Shown here: positions 8,524 to 17,142 of the stretch, one piece after another | How positions within the stretch are numbered: the stretch's first letter is position 1 | Layout of the letters: each line of letters starts with the position of its first letter | Assembly: GCF_023074075.1 (NCBI RefSeq) | Contig: NZ_JADPKT010000016.1 | Coordinates: forward strand, 1-64,000 | Origin: Bradyrhizobium sp. 138 | GTDB taxonomy: Bacteria; Pseudomonadota; Alphaproteobacteria; Rhizobiales; Xanthobacteraceae | Direction: 5' to 3' | DNA length: 64,000 bases | Position numbers and translations under genes: made by a program | The notes under the pieces: model-generated | Seen by the model: the letters and a program-made list of their open reading frames with translations, nothing else | Told to the model about the DNA's origin: nothing | Database searches by the model: none

Positions 8524-8560
8524 CAGTTCCGTGAGGTCTTGAGGGGGATGGTTGGTGTTA

Positions 8561-8622
8561 GAGCACGATCCGCAAAACTGTGCAGCGGTTTTTCGGCAAC
8601 ATCATGCTCAAACAATAACCTG
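8561..8622 (-). repeat. palindromic intergenic repeat, copy 1 (family with 21671-21719)
   Basis: Read leftward the element begins GGTTATTGTTTGAGCATGAT, continues through AAAACCGCTGCACA and ends GATCGTGCTC. It is the reverse-orientation counterpart of the element at 21660-21719. Its termini are inverted copies of GAGCATGATC. This is a very common Bradyrhizobium intergenic element by my recollection. Confidence 0.75.
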
Positions 8623-8633
8623 AAGCGCGCGCT

Positions 8634-9770
8634 TCAGGCCGTGGCGGCGGCGTTCGCCAGAGCGGCTTCGGCTGCGATCTGCGCCCGACGGAGCCGACGC
8701 GACCGCCTGCGATCGCACCAGGCCTGGGTGAGGCGCTCCGTGGTGGCCTTGATCGAGGAGAGAAGACCGAACAGCGTCAGCGCCGCACTGAGCAGCCAGA
8801 GCGCCAGATCGAACGCGCCGCCGATCAGCAGCAGCGCGCCGCGGCCGAGCAGCTTCATGATCGCGCGCATCTTGCCGCCTTGCGCTTCCGCAAGCCGCGC
8901 CGCGCGCGCGACGTCCTTCGGGCCTTCAGCGATGCGCAACGTATCCATCGCCCCGCGCGTACCGGTCTTCTCGGCGACGCGCGTGACGTCCTTGCCGAAC
9001 CGGACCAGCGCACCGGCCTTCTCGGCGCGGAACGCGGCCTTGATCGCGCTGACGGTCTCGCCCGGGCGGAACACGGAGCCCTTGGCCACGGCGTTCTGGA
9101 GCATCGGCGTATCGACCACCTCGCGCGCGGAGCGTCCGGCCCATGCCGCAAGGCCCTCGCTGAGCCGCCCCACCTTGCGGGCGTCCTTGACCAGGGTCAG
9201 TCCGGCGCGCACGGGCGCAGCGCCACCGACGGAGACATAGGTTGCCGCGGTCACCGCAAGGCCGGCGGTGGCGAGGCCGAGCACCAGGCGATCGGTGTCC
9301 TCGCCCATGGCGAGATGCTTGCCCTCGCGCACCACGTCCCTGATGTCGCCGATCACGAAGAGATCCCCGGCCACCGTCCCGGACAGGCTCGCGACATCGT
9401 CGGCATTGCCGGTGACGAGGCCGGTGGCAAAGCGCTTTGCGAAATGCGAGGTGGAGTTCTGTTCCTTGACCGCATCGTTCACGCGGCTCAGGAGATCGTC
9501 CGGCAACGCGATGTTGCGGTCGCGCGCGAGTGCGACGAAACTGTCGGCGAGATCGGCATCGCCTGCGGCGAGCGCGGCCTCGATGTTGTCCTGAACCAGG
9601 CGCTCGTTCTGCCGCAGCAGCGCATCGAGCTTCAGCCCGGAGAGTACGGCCGGATCATCCTGGGCGGCGAGGATCGCGCCGGCCTCGCGGGCGTGTGGTG
9701 CTACCTGCGCGAGCAGGAAGCCGCACGCCGCGATACCGGTCAACGCTGTGCTGATTCGCAGCCACTTCAT
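8634..9770 (-). CDS. conserved membrane-associated protein of unknown function
   Basis: A 378-residue product starting MKWLRIS. It has an N-terminal hydrophobic segment (about 6-22, signal anchor or signal peptide), a helical soluble middle rich in Ala and charged residues (repeated DADLADS, GDIRDVVREG), a hydrophobic patch around LVLGLATAGLAVTAATYV, and a strongly hydrophobic hairpin near the C-terminus (LLIGGAFDLALWLLSAALTLFGLL) followed by a basic tail (CDRRRSRRLRRAQ). The basic tail after the last helix suggests a cytoplasmic C-terminus. I do not recognise a catalytic motif. The start at 9770 is chosen over 9857 because the signal-like segment follows it directly. Confidence 0.75.
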   Translation of the reverse strand: MKWLRISTALTGIAACGFLLAQVAPHAREAGAILAAQDDPAVLSGLKLDALLRQNERLVQDNIEAALAAGDADLADSFVALARDRNIALPDDLLSRVNDAVKEQNSTSHFAKRFATGLVTGNADDVASLSGTVAGDLFVIGDIRDVVREGKHLAMGEDTDRLVLGLATAGLAVTAATYVSVGGAAPVRAGLTLVKDARKVGRLSEGLAAWAGRSAREVVDTPMLQNAVAKGSVFRPGETVSAIKAAFRAEKAGALVRFGKDVTRVAEKTGTRGAMDTLRIAEGPKDVARAARLAEAQGGKMRAIMKLLGRGALLLIGGAFDLALWLLSAALTLFGLLSSIKATTERLTQAWCDRRRSRRLRRAQIAAEAALANAAATA

Positions 9771-10074
9771 GTGGAAAACCCGGGACGGTCCTGAAATCGT
9801 TGACGATTGAGTCGTCTTTGGTCGCAATTGCGCTCGTCCACAGAGATAGTATGCCAAAATTGCGACACAACGTCCCCGACGAAAGAAGGGCTTCTCTCAG
9901 GCCTCAAGATTGTGTCGAATTTGCATGAGCAAATGAGCATGGGGCAATTGCGGAGCTTTCGGTTCCGCTGGACTAGCAATCACCTGCACCCGCCAGTATG
10001 GTCCGCGGCGCCATAAAGATGCCGCGTCAGTTCATGATTGTGTCTGCCGCCATTGCCACTCCAGGATGAGTTAG
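9771..10074. other. divergent promoter region
   Basis: About 300 bases between two divergent genes. I see no gene in it. It contains AT-richer sequence and a TTTGCATGAGCAAATG palindrome-like stretch near 9918-9934, but no promoter that I can name with confidence. Confidence 0.35.
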
Positions 10075-10320
10075 ATGTCCGACCACGTCGTCCCGCACTT
10101 CCACAACGATGCCGGTGTCCCCGTCATCGAGATCGGCTCGCAAGAGTTCATGTGCGTGGGCGCCAACCCTCCGTTCGACCATCCGCACGTCTTCCTCGAC
10201 CTCGGCAACGACAACGAGATCATCTGCCCCTATTGCTCGACGCTGTACCGCTTCGCGGCAGACCTGAAGCCGGGCGAAGCCCGCCCGCCGGAATGCGTCC
10301 TGAAGGACAAGGTGGCCTGA
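10075..10320 (+). CDS. zf-CHCC zinc-finger protein
   Basis: An 81-residue protein with the CHCC zinc-finger pattern: FMCVGANPPFDHPHVFLDLG then ICPYCSTLYRF. Cys27, His36 or His38, Cys51 and Cys54 are the expected ligands. The family is related to the NDUFS6 subunit of mitochondrial complex I and is a common small alphaproteobacterial protein. An AGGATGAG ribosome site precedes the ATG. A monooxygenase gene follows after 19 bases, and this pairing is one I recall in Bradyrhizobium. Confidence 0.9.
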   Translation: MSDHVVPHFHNDAGVPVIEIGSQEFMCVGANPPFDHPHVFLDLGNDNEIICPYCSTLYRFAADLKPGEARPPECVLKDKVA

Positions 10321-10339
10321 CCGCTTCCATCGGTCAGGG

Positions 10340-11542
10340 GTGGCGCTCTCCCGAACGATTGTCATCGCCGGTGCCGGCATCGGTGGACTGACGGCCGCGC
10401 TTGCGCTCGCAGCGCGCGGCTTCCGCATCGTCGTGCTGGAAAAGGCCGAGCGGCTCGAGGAAGTCGGCGCCGGCCTGCAGCTCTCCCCCAATGCCAGCCG
10501 TGTGCTGGTCGAGCTTGGCCTCACCGAGCGGCTCAAGCTGCGCGCCGTGACGCCGGAGGCGGTCTCGATCATGAGCGCGCGGGCTGGCGGCGAGCTGCTG
10601 CGCATGCCGCTCGGTGAAGCCGCTTCGCTGCGGGCCGGCGCGCCCTATTGGGTGGTGCACCGCGCCGACCTGCAATCGGCGCTGGCCGGCGCCGTTGCCG
10701 ATCATCCCGATATCGACCTGAAACTGGGCGCGACCTTCGAAGACGTCGCGCCGCATGCCAAGGGACTGACCGTCGTCCATCGCAGCGGCACGATCCGCCG
10801 CAGCGATCTCGCCAGCGCGCTGATCGGCGCCGACGGCATCTGGTCGACGATGCGCCAGCATCTGTTTCCCGAGGTGCAGCCACGCTTCTCCGGATTGATC
10901 GCCTGGCGCGGCACGCTCGATGCCACGCAACTGCCGAAGGACTACACCGCGCGCCGGGTGCAGCTGTGGATGGGGCCGAACGCCCATCTCGTCGCCTATC
11001 CGATCGCCGGCGGACGCCAGATCAATGTGGTCGCGGTGCTGCCGGGCACCTGGAACAGGCCGGGTTGGAGCACGCCCGGCGACCCGCGCGAGGTGATGGA
11101 CGCCTTCGCCGGTCCACGCTGGCCGCCGTCGGCGCGCATGATGCTCGCCACGGTCGACAGCTGGCGGAAATGGGCGCTGTTCGGCGTGCCCGACGGCTGC
11201 CCCTGGAGCAAGGGTCCGGTGGCGCTGCTCGGCGATTCCGTGCACGCGATGCTGCCTTTTGCGGCCCAAGGCGCCGGCATGGCCATCGAGGATGCCGCGG
11301 TGCTCGCCCGGCATTTGAGCCTTGAAGCCGCCGAGAGCACCGCGGGCATCAGCGCGGCGCTGAAGCAATATGGCCGTGCGCGCCAGGGGCGGGTGCGGCG
11401 GGTGCAGCGGACCGCCCGGCAGCAGGGCCGCATCTATCATCTCGGCGGGCCGCTTGCCGCCGCACGCGATCTTGCGATCCGCACGCTCGGCCCGGACCGC
11501 ATGCTGGCGCGGCAGGACTGGATTTATGGCTGGCGGCCCTGA
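10340..11542 (+). CDS. FAD-dependent monooxygenase (salicylate-hydroxylase-like)
   Basis: A 400-residue class A flavoprotein monooxygenase. It has the dinucleotide-binding motif GAGIGG near residue 11, the DG motif (LIGADGIWST, about 160) and the GD motif (LLGDSVHAMLPFAAQGAG, about 297), all in order and at the usual spacing. These enzymes hydroxylate aromatic or related substrates with NAD(P)H and O2; the substrate here is unknown. The start is a GTG. The gene follows the zinc-finger gene closely and converges on a lipoprotein gene 12 bases beyond its stop. Confidence 0.9.
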   Translation: MALSRTIVIAGAGIGGLTAALALAARGFRIVVLEKAERLEEVGAGLQLSPNASRVLVELGLTERLKLRAVTPEAVSIMSARAGGELLRMPLGEAASLRAGAPYWVVHRADLQSALAGAVADHPDIDLKLGATFEDVAPHAKGLTVVHRSGTIRRSDLASALIGADGIWSTMRQHLFPEVQPRFSGLIAWRGTLDATQLPKDYTARRVQLWMGPNAHLVAYPIAGGRQINVVAVLPGTWNRPGWSTPGDPREVMDAFAGPRWPPSARMMLATVDSWRKWALFGVPDGCPWSKGPVALLGDSVHAMLPFAAQGAGMAIEDAAVLARHLSLEAAESTAGISAALKQYGRARQGRVRRVQRTARQQGRIYHLGGPLAAARDLAIRTLGPDRMLARQDWIYGWRP

Positions 11543-11554
11543 TCGACGCCGGCC

Positions 11555-11977
11555 TCAGCGGGCCGCTTTCCCGGATTTCGCTGCGGGTTTGGCGGCGGCC
11601 GCCGGCGGTGCCGCAGGGGGCGTCGGCTCAGGCGGCGTCTCCCGGCACTTGTTGCGGCGCCAGGCGTCCTCGGCCAATTGGGCCTGCCCGCGCACCGCGA
11701 CATAGTCGTTGCGATAGGCGAGCTCGGACACCACCGCGCCGCCCGTCCCGGTCTCGGCCTTCTCCATCAGCCCCCGCAAATCGTCGGTGCGCTTGGCGAG
11801 CGCCTTGCGCTCACCCTCCAGCTGCTTGCAGTCGTACAATTCGTACTTGGCGGGATCGGCAAAGGCCGGCGCGACCGTCTCGCTCATGCTGGCGCAGCCG
11901 GACAGCGCGGCGCCGGCGGCAAGCAGCGCCAGGAGCGCGCCAAAGCCGCGCGGCGAAGAGGAAAACGAAGCAGCCAT
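11555..11977 (-). CDS. small putative lipoprotein
   Basis: A 140-residue product with a hydrophobic leader (LLALLAAGAALSGC) ending in a lipobox, with Cys28 as the predicted lipid-modified residue. The mature part has a helical segment (KQLEGERKALAKRTDDLRGLMEKAE) and a Pro/Ala/Lys-rich tail (PPEPTPPAAPPAAAA) that may reach towards the cell wall. It is probably anchored in the outer membrane with the coil in the periplasm. It stands alone. The function is unknown. Confidence 0.75.
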   Translation of the reverse strand: MAASFSSSPRGFGALLALLAAGAALSGCASMSETVAPAFADPAKYELYDCKQLEGERKALAKRTDDLRGLMEKAETGTGGAVVSELAYRNDYVAVRGQAQLAEDAWRRNKCRETPPEPTPPAAPPAAAAKPAAKSGKAAR

Positions 11978-12151
11978 GCCGGATGAATAGCCCCCGTGGA
12001 TTGAGAATGCCTAAAGCAACAACAGATGTCCGGATTGAGGCTTTGCCTTGTGCGCCCGGCTCGCTTAAGGAAGAACCGTCCCTCCGAGCCCGCAGAGCGC
12101 CAATTCCAGACGGCCGGAGATGGACTTAAGTGTTTGATCTCGTTGGATCAA

Positions 12152-12240
12152 GCGGGCATGGCGGAATTGGTAGACGCAAGGGACTTAAAATCCCTCGGTG
12201 CGCAAGCGCTGTGCCGGTTCGACCCCGGCTGCCCGCACCA
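12152..12240 (+). tRNA. trnL: tRNA-Leu (TAA anticodon)
   Basis: A class II tRNA of 89 bases including the encoded CCA. The acceptor arm GCGGGCA (12152-12158) pairs with TGCCCGC (12230-12236). The D-loop has GGTAGACGC, the anticodon loop CTTAAAA gives anticodon TAA, a long variable arm (CGGTGCGCAAGCGCTG) follows, and the T arm contains GGTTCGACCCC. All are typical of tRNA-Leu. A glycan-type gene cluster begins about 350 bases downstream. Confidence 0.97.
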
Positions 12241-12594
12241 CCAGATTTGACGCCCCGAAAAACAGGCTCGCAGCCATGAGGCGCGCCGCCATTGGTCAAG
12301 CCACCAGCTTCAGCCAGCGATCATCGAACGCGCGTCCGGCAACGGCGCGATCAATCCGATAGCCTAGTTGTGCGGAGTCGAATGCTCCGTTGGAGTCCAT
12401 CGTGTTCCTGTCAGACAGTTTCGACGTCTTGAATGGCACGACGCTGAGTCACGAAAGGAACCAGCGCCCAGATGGAATTTGGCGCAATCGAAGACCAAAG
12501 CGAGAGCCGTCAACTTTAAGGCGATTGTGCTTCACATGTCCTTGAGAAATGCGGCGCTCACTGCTAACCCGGGCCGGAACAAGGCGCAGGCTCC
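12241..12594 (+). other. gene-free gap after tRNA-Leu
   Basis: About 350 bases between the tRNA and the first methyltransferase gene. It probably holds the promoter of the glycan cluster. I found no integrase remnant, no obvious copy of the tRNA 3' end and no convincing gene. Confidence 0.4.
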
Positions 12595-13338
12595 ATGGCT
12601 CAAACCTCCTTTCCCCAGCCCAGCACGGAAGGCCTGAAAGTCGGGGCTGATACGTATTCGAGCGCGATCGCCGACGCGCAGAATTACATGAACTGGGTCG
12701 TCGACCAGTTCCGTCCATACCTGAAGGGCAGCATCGTCGAGGTCGGGTTTGGCCATGGGCTCTACAGCAGAATACTCGGAGAGCTCGGGGATTATTGCGG
12801 CGTGGATCACGACCGCGACAGCGTCGAACGTGCCACCATGGCGATGCCCGACCGCAAGTTCGCGGTCTGCGACATTCTAATCCGCGATCAGTTGAGGTCC
12901 CTATTTCCTGACGGCGTCGATGCGGTTTTCACCATCAACGTTCTCGAGCACATCGAGGATGACGCCACCGCAATCGCCAATTTGGTGCAGGTGCTCAAGC
13001 CCGGAGGACACCTCCTGATCAGCGTTCCGGCCCTGATGCTGCTCTATAACGATCTCGATCGCCTGGCGGGGCACTGCCGCCGCTACACCACGGCGCGCCT
13101 CGCCGACCTGCTCGCCGATCAACCGGTCGAACTCGTCCGGCTGAGTTACTTCAATCCGATCGGCGGGCTCGGTTGGCTTGCCAATCGCCTGAAGCGTCAC
13201 CAGTCGCTGAACGACGCCGCCGTCAACGGGCAGATCGCCCTGTTCGACAAATATGCCGTGCCGCTGTCGCGGGCGCTCGATCCGCTCTCGCGAAGCTTCT
13301 TCGGGCAATCCGTCACCTGCATTGCACGTCGCTTATGA
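12595..13338 (+). CDS. class I SAM-dependent methyltransferase
   Basis: A 247-residue methyltransferase. Motif I is VEVGFGHG (48-55), motif II GVDHDRDSVERA, post-I VCDILIRDQL, motif IV AVFTINVLEHIEDD and motif VI LKPGGHLLISVP. The later part carries a family-typical LAGHCRRYTT stretch. Such enzymes next to a GT2 transferase are common in glycan and lipid-modification clusters. The stop overlaps the ATG of the next gene by four bases (ATGA), so the two are translationally coupled. It is cytoplasmic. The acceptor is unknown. Confidence 0.9.
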   Translation: MAQTSFPQPSTEGLKVGADTYSSAIADAQNYMNWVVDQFRPYLKGSIVEVGFGHGLYSRILGELGDYCGVDHDRDSVERATMAMPDRKFAVCDILIRDQLRSLFPDGVDAVFTINVLEHIEDDATAIANLVQVLKPGGHLLISVPALMLLYNDLDRLAGHCRRYTTARLADLLADQPVELVRLSYFNPIGGLGWLANRLKRHQSLNDAAVNGQIALFDKYAVPLSRALDPLSRSFFGQSVTCIARRL

Positions 13339-14201
13339 TTTCAGTCGTCATTCCCGCACTCAACGAGTGCAACGGCATTGTTGAAACCATTGAACGAGCC
13401 AAGGCGGCTCTCGACGGTGCGCAACTCACTCCCTATGAAATCGTCATCGTCGACGACGGCTCGGTCGACGGGACCGGCGAGCTCGCCGAACGGGCGGGTG
13501 CGAAGGTGCTCAGGCATCCCCACAATATCGGCTATGGCCGCTCGCTGAAGGACGGGATTCGCGCCGCGACATACGATACGATCGTGATCAGCGATGCCGA
13601 TGGTTCTTATCCGATGGAGGCGATTCCGGCGCTGGTCGCTCGCTTCAACCAGGGTTTCGACATGGTCGTCGGTGCCAGGACCGGCCCCAACTACCGCGAG
13701 TCGCGGCTGAAGTCGCCGCTGCGCGCCGTCCTGAAGGCGATCGTCGAATTCACCGCCAACCGCGATATCCCCGATATCAATTCCGGCCTGCGCGTGTTCG
13801 GCAGGCAGGTCGCAATCTCCTATTTCGAGCATGTCAGCGACCTCTTCAGCTTCACGACGTCGCTGACGCTCGCTTACATGATGAACGCGAAGTTCGTCGA
13901 CTACATCGACATCGACTACAAGGAGCGGATCGGCCGCTCCAAAGTGAATCTGTTCCGCGACTCCATCCGGACGCTGCAATACGTGCTGGAAGCCTGCACC
14001 TACTACAACCCGCTGAAGATCTTCGTGCTGCTGGCGATGATGTGCATGGTTCTCGCGCTGGTCTCACTGATCGGCGGGATCATCCTGCAGCTCGTCAGCG
14101 CCTTCGTCCTCGGCGTCGGCGCGATCCTGCTCAGCATTCTCGTCGTCGCCATGGGACTGCTCGCGGTGCTGCTGAAGCAGATCATGAATCGGCGAACATG
14201 A
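13335..14201 (+). CDS. GT2 glycosyltransferase (DPM1/polyprenyl-phosphate type)
   Basis: A 288-residue family 2 glycosyltransferase. The GT-A domain has VVIPALNE (4-11), VDDGS (39-43) and the metal-binding SDADG (86-90), then NSGLRVF and YKERIGRSKVN, which are characteristic of dolichyl/polyprenyl-phosphate sugar synthases. Two C-terminal transmembrane helices (about 225-245 and 252-275) anchor it in the inner membrane. Its probable role is transfer of a sugar from a nucleotide donor to a polyprenyl phosphate for use by the GT-C-like proteins downstream. The start at 13335 overlaps the preceding stop; a longer upstream frame has no support. Confidence 0.9.
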   Translation: MISVVIPALNECNGIVETIERAKAALDGAQLTPYEIVIVDDGSVDGTGELAERAGAKVLRHPHNIGYGRSLKDGIRAATYDTIVISDADGSYPMEAIPALVARFNQGFDMVVGARTGPNYRESRLKSPLRAVLKAIVEFTANRDIPDINSGLRVFGRQVAISYFEHVSDLFSFTTSLTLAYMMNAKFVDYIDIDYKERIGRSKVNLFRDSIRTLQYVLEACTYYNPLKIFVLLAMMCMVLALVSLIGGIILQLVSAFVLGVGAILLSILVVAMGLLAVLLKQIMNRRT

Positions 14202-14223
14202 CCTCCCTCGGCAAGGGAACGCG

Positions 14224-16125
14224 ATGTGCGGCATAGCGGGCATCTTTCATCGTGACGGCCGCCCCGCCGACGGCCGCGCGGTTGCGGCGATGTCGGCAGC
14301 GCTGGTTCACCGTGGGCCGGACGGCGAGAGCACCTGGCTGGACGGGCCGGTCGGCCTCGCCCACCGCCGGCTCGCCATCCGCGATCTGTCCGATGCCGGG
14401 CGCCAGCCGATGCTCGATGCGTCGGAGCGCATCGTCGTCACCTACAACGGCGAGATCTACAACGACGGCGAATTGCGCAGCGAGCTCGAGCGATCGTTCG
14501 GCGTCCGGTTTCGCAGCACCTGCGACACCGAAATCCTCCCCTACGCCTACCTCGCCTGGGGCGAGGCGATGTTCAAACGCCTGGAAGGCTTTTACGCGAT
14601 CGGCCTGTGGGATCGGAAGGAGGGCCGCCTGATCCTGGCGCGCGACGGCATCGGGATCAAGCCGCTCTATTATTCCGAAAGCGGCAGCCGCGTCCTGTTC
14701 GCGAGCGAAATCAAGGGAGTTACGGCGAGCGGCGACGTCGCCGCGCGGATCGATCCCGTATCGCTGCATAGCTACCTCGCCGCAGGCCATGCGGGGACGC
14801 AACAGAGCCTGTACCAGAACATCAAGCAGGTCCCGCCCGGCACGATGATCGGATTCACCGATCGCGAGCGGACCGAGCGACGCTTCTGGCGGCCGGTGCG
14901 CGCGCCTAAGATCAGCGATCTCGATGAAGCCGTCGTCCGGCTGCAATCGACGATCGAGACCGTGGTGAAAAGCCAGATGGTGAGCGACGTGCCGCTCGCC
15001 GTGCTGCAGAGCGGCGGCATCGACAGTTCGCTGATCAGCCTCACGCTCGGCCGGCTCGGATTGAAGCCACCCTTGTTCACGGCCGGCTTCACCGAGAAGA
15101 GCCATGATGAAACCGCGGTTGCGCGCCAGATCGCCGCGACCGCGGGTCTGCCGCTTCACGTCATCGACGGGGAAGCAGGCGAAGGAGCCGAGACTGCGCT
15201 CCGCGCCGTCGCCTACCATTTCGACGGACAGTGCGCCGACACCGGCGCGCTTGGCTTCTATCATTTGGCAGGCGCCGTCCGGCAACATTGCACGGTCGTC
15301 TTGTCCGGCGATGGCGGCGACGAATTCTTCGGCGGATATGAAACTTACGCCGCGACCATGATGGCGGAGCGCGTGCGCCACGTCGTTCCGCGCCCCGTCG
15401 CTGGCCTCGCCGGCCGCATCGCCTATGCGTCCGTGCGCGGCAACGAGAAGCGGCTTCCGGCGGCAGCCCAACTCGCCCGCTTTGCGCTCGGGTTGGGTGA
15501 AGCCGGCAACAGCCCTCACCTGCAATGGCGACGCCTCGTTCCCCGCTTTCTGGCCGAGAAGATCTATGATGGCGAGATGACCGGTCTGGTCTCGACCGAT
15601 CCGTTCGCCGAATACGCCGAATATTACGCCGAGCCGCACGCAAACGTGCTCGACCGGGCCCTGATCGCCGACCAGCGTTTCCATCTGCAAAGCGTCCTGT
15701 CGAAGGTCGACGCGATGAGCATGGCGCATTCGCTGGAGGTACGCGTTCCCATTCTGGACCGACGGGTGATGGACCTTGCAGGCACCATCGACAGCTCGCT
15801 GCTCAATCCCTGGCCGAAAGGGGCGCCGAAATACGTGCTGCGCAAGCTTGCCGAGCGCCTCGGCATGCCGCACGAGGCGGCCTGGTCACGCAAGCGCGGC
15901 TTCAACGTACCCATCGCGCAACTGATGCGGAGCGGGTTGCGGCCCATCTGCGACCGCGTGCTCAAGCAGGAAGCCGACGTGTTCGCGCCGTTCCTGAAGC
16001 CCGATGCGATCCGACGGCTCTGGAAGGATCATCTCGAGCGCAGAAGCGACAACGCATTCGCGTTGTGGCCGATTCTGACTCTCGGAATCTGGTTGCTGGG
16101 GCTCGCCTGCCCCGCGCCGCGCTGA
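14224..16125 (+). CDS. asnB: asparagine synthase (glutamine-hydrolysing)
   Basis: A 633-residue AsnB-type enzyme. Cys2 is the glutaminase nucleophile (MCGIAGIF), the N-terminal Ntn domain runs to about residue 200 (VTYNGEIYND is present), and the synthetase domain carries the PP-loop LQSGGIDSS (about 262-270) and LSGDGGDEFFGGY. Both active sites are therefore complete. Paralogs of AsnB in polysaccharide clusters amidate carboxylates of sugars or peptides rather than make free asparagine, and this gene lies between a GT2 transferase and a methyltransferase. The amidation substrate is inferred, not known. Confidence 0.92.
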   Translation: MCGIAGIFHRDGRPADGRAVAAMSAALVHRGPDGESTWLDGPVGLAHRRLAIRDLSDAGRQPMLDASERIVVTYNGEIYNDGELRSELERSFGVRFRSTCDTEILPYAYLAWGEAMFKRLEGFYAIGLWDRKEGRLILARDGIGIKPLYYSESGSRVLFASEIKGVTASGDVAARIDPVSLHSYLAAGHAGTQQSLYQNIKQVPPGTMIGFTDRERTERRFWRPVRAPKISDLDEAVVRLQSTIETVVKSQMVSDVPLAVLQSGGIDSSLISLTLGRLGLKPPLFTAGFTEKSHDETAVARQIAATAGLPLHVIDGEAGEGAETALRAVAYHFDGQCADTGALGFYHLAGAVRQHCTVVLSGDGGDEFFGGYETYAATMMAERVRHVVPRPVAGLAGRIAYASVRGNEKRLPAAAQLARFALGLGEAGNSPHLQWRRLVPRFLAEKIYDGEMTGLVSTDPFAEYAEYYAEPHANVLDRALIADQRFHLQSVLSKVDAMSMAHSLEVRVPILDRRVMDLAGTIDSSLLNPWPKGAPKYVLRKLAERLGMPHEAAWSRKRGFNVPIAQLMRSGLRPICDRVLKQEADVFAPFLKPDAIRRLWKDHLERRSDNAFALWPILTLGIWLLGLACPAPR

Positions 16126-16149
16126 GCGGACGACGCCGGGAGCGCAGCC

Positions 16150-16953
16150 ATGCGGGACCTGAAGGAAGACACGATCAGAGATTTCGGGGAGCAATGGAGC
16201 GCGTTCCGCGACAATCCCGGCTATTATGGATCCGCCGAGTTGCTCGCCGACCTTCTTGGTCCGCTCGTTGCGATTGAAGAACTCAAAGGCAAGACGATCG
16301 CCGAGATCGGCAGCGGCTCGGGGCGCATCGTCAACATGCTGCTGGATGCCGGAGCCGGTCGCGTCGTTGCGGTCGAACCATCGGCCGCCATGCAGGTCCT
16401 GAAGGACAACACGGCCGCGCGCAAGGACCGGATCGACTATCTACAGATTCCCGGCGACCAATTGCCGCCCGACCTCGGGCTCGACTATGTGATTTCGATG
16501 GGCGTCTTGCATCATATCCCGGCGCCGATCCCGGTGGTTCGCGCGGCGTTCGAGGCATTGCGTCCCGGCGGGCGATGCATTGTCTGGCTCTACGGCTATG
16601 AGGGCAACGAGACCTATCTTTCACTCGTGGTTCCGCTGCGCAGGCTTACGGTCCTGTTGCCGCACCGTCTGCTCGTGGCGCTGTCTTACGTTCTGGAATG
16701 GGTGCTGACGACCTATATCGGGCTGTGCCGGATATTGCCGCTCCCGATGCGCTCCTACATGCGTTCGGTGCTGGCCAAGTTTCCGCGCAGCGTCCGGCGT
16801 CTGACCATCTACGATCAGCTCAATCCCGCCTACGCCAAGTACTACAGGCGCGAAGAGGCCGAGGCGTTGCTTCCAGCCGGCGGATTCGAAGATGTGAAGA
16901 TCCATCATCGCCACGGCTATAGCTGGACGGTGCGCGGCACCCGGCCGGCGTGA
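16150..16953 (+). CDS. SAM-dependent methyltransferase
   Basis: A 267-residue class I methyltransferase, 24 bases after the asparagine synthase gene. Motif I is IAEIGSGSGR (50-59), then VVAVEPSAAM, the ISMGVLHHIP motif IV and LRPGGRCIVWLYG. Between about 155 and 205 lies a hydrophobic stretch (LTVLLPHRLLVALSYVLEWVL) that suggests membrane contact and a lipid-linked substrate. The C-terminus resembles other cluster methyltransferases (YAKYYRREEAEALL). It probably methylates a glycolipid or sugar intermediate of this cluster. Confidence 0.88.
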   Translation: MRDLKEDTIRDFGEQWSAFRDNPGYYGSAELLADLLGPLVAIEELKGKTIAEIGSGSGRIVNMLLDAGAGRVVAVEPSAAMQVLKDNTAARKDRIDYLQIPGDQLPPDLGLDYVISMGVLHHIPAPIPVVRAAFEALRPGGRCIVWLYGYEGNETYLSLVVPLRRLTVLLPHRLLVALSYVLEWVLTTYIGLCRILPLPMRSYMRSVLAKFPRSVRRLTIYDQLNPAYAKYYRREEAEALLPAGGFEDVKIHHRHGYSWTVRGTRPA

Positions 16954-17142
16954 CGATCTGGCCAGCCGCGAGGCAACGGTTCGTTTACCAAGACGACCTT
17001 CCGCTTGCGGAACCCGCGCTGCGCAATCGGCCTTTACGCCGCTTTAGAGCGTCTTCCCCTAAATCGACCGATGTCTGCCCCGTCGATGCAGACCCGGGAA
17101 CATGCGGGGCCTGGAGCGGCTGGCTTCGATGGTGAGAGCTCA

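Noticed and set aside
12241..12594. Possible integration site or integrase remnant after tRNA-Leu
   Set aside because: No integrase-like frame and no visible copy of the tRNA 3' end. The island idea is kept only as a hypothesis for the neighbouring cluster.
14182..15873. Minus-strand frame of 563 codons across the asparagine synthase gene
   Set aside because: Antisense shadow in GC-rich DNA. The plus strand has complete AsnB motifs.
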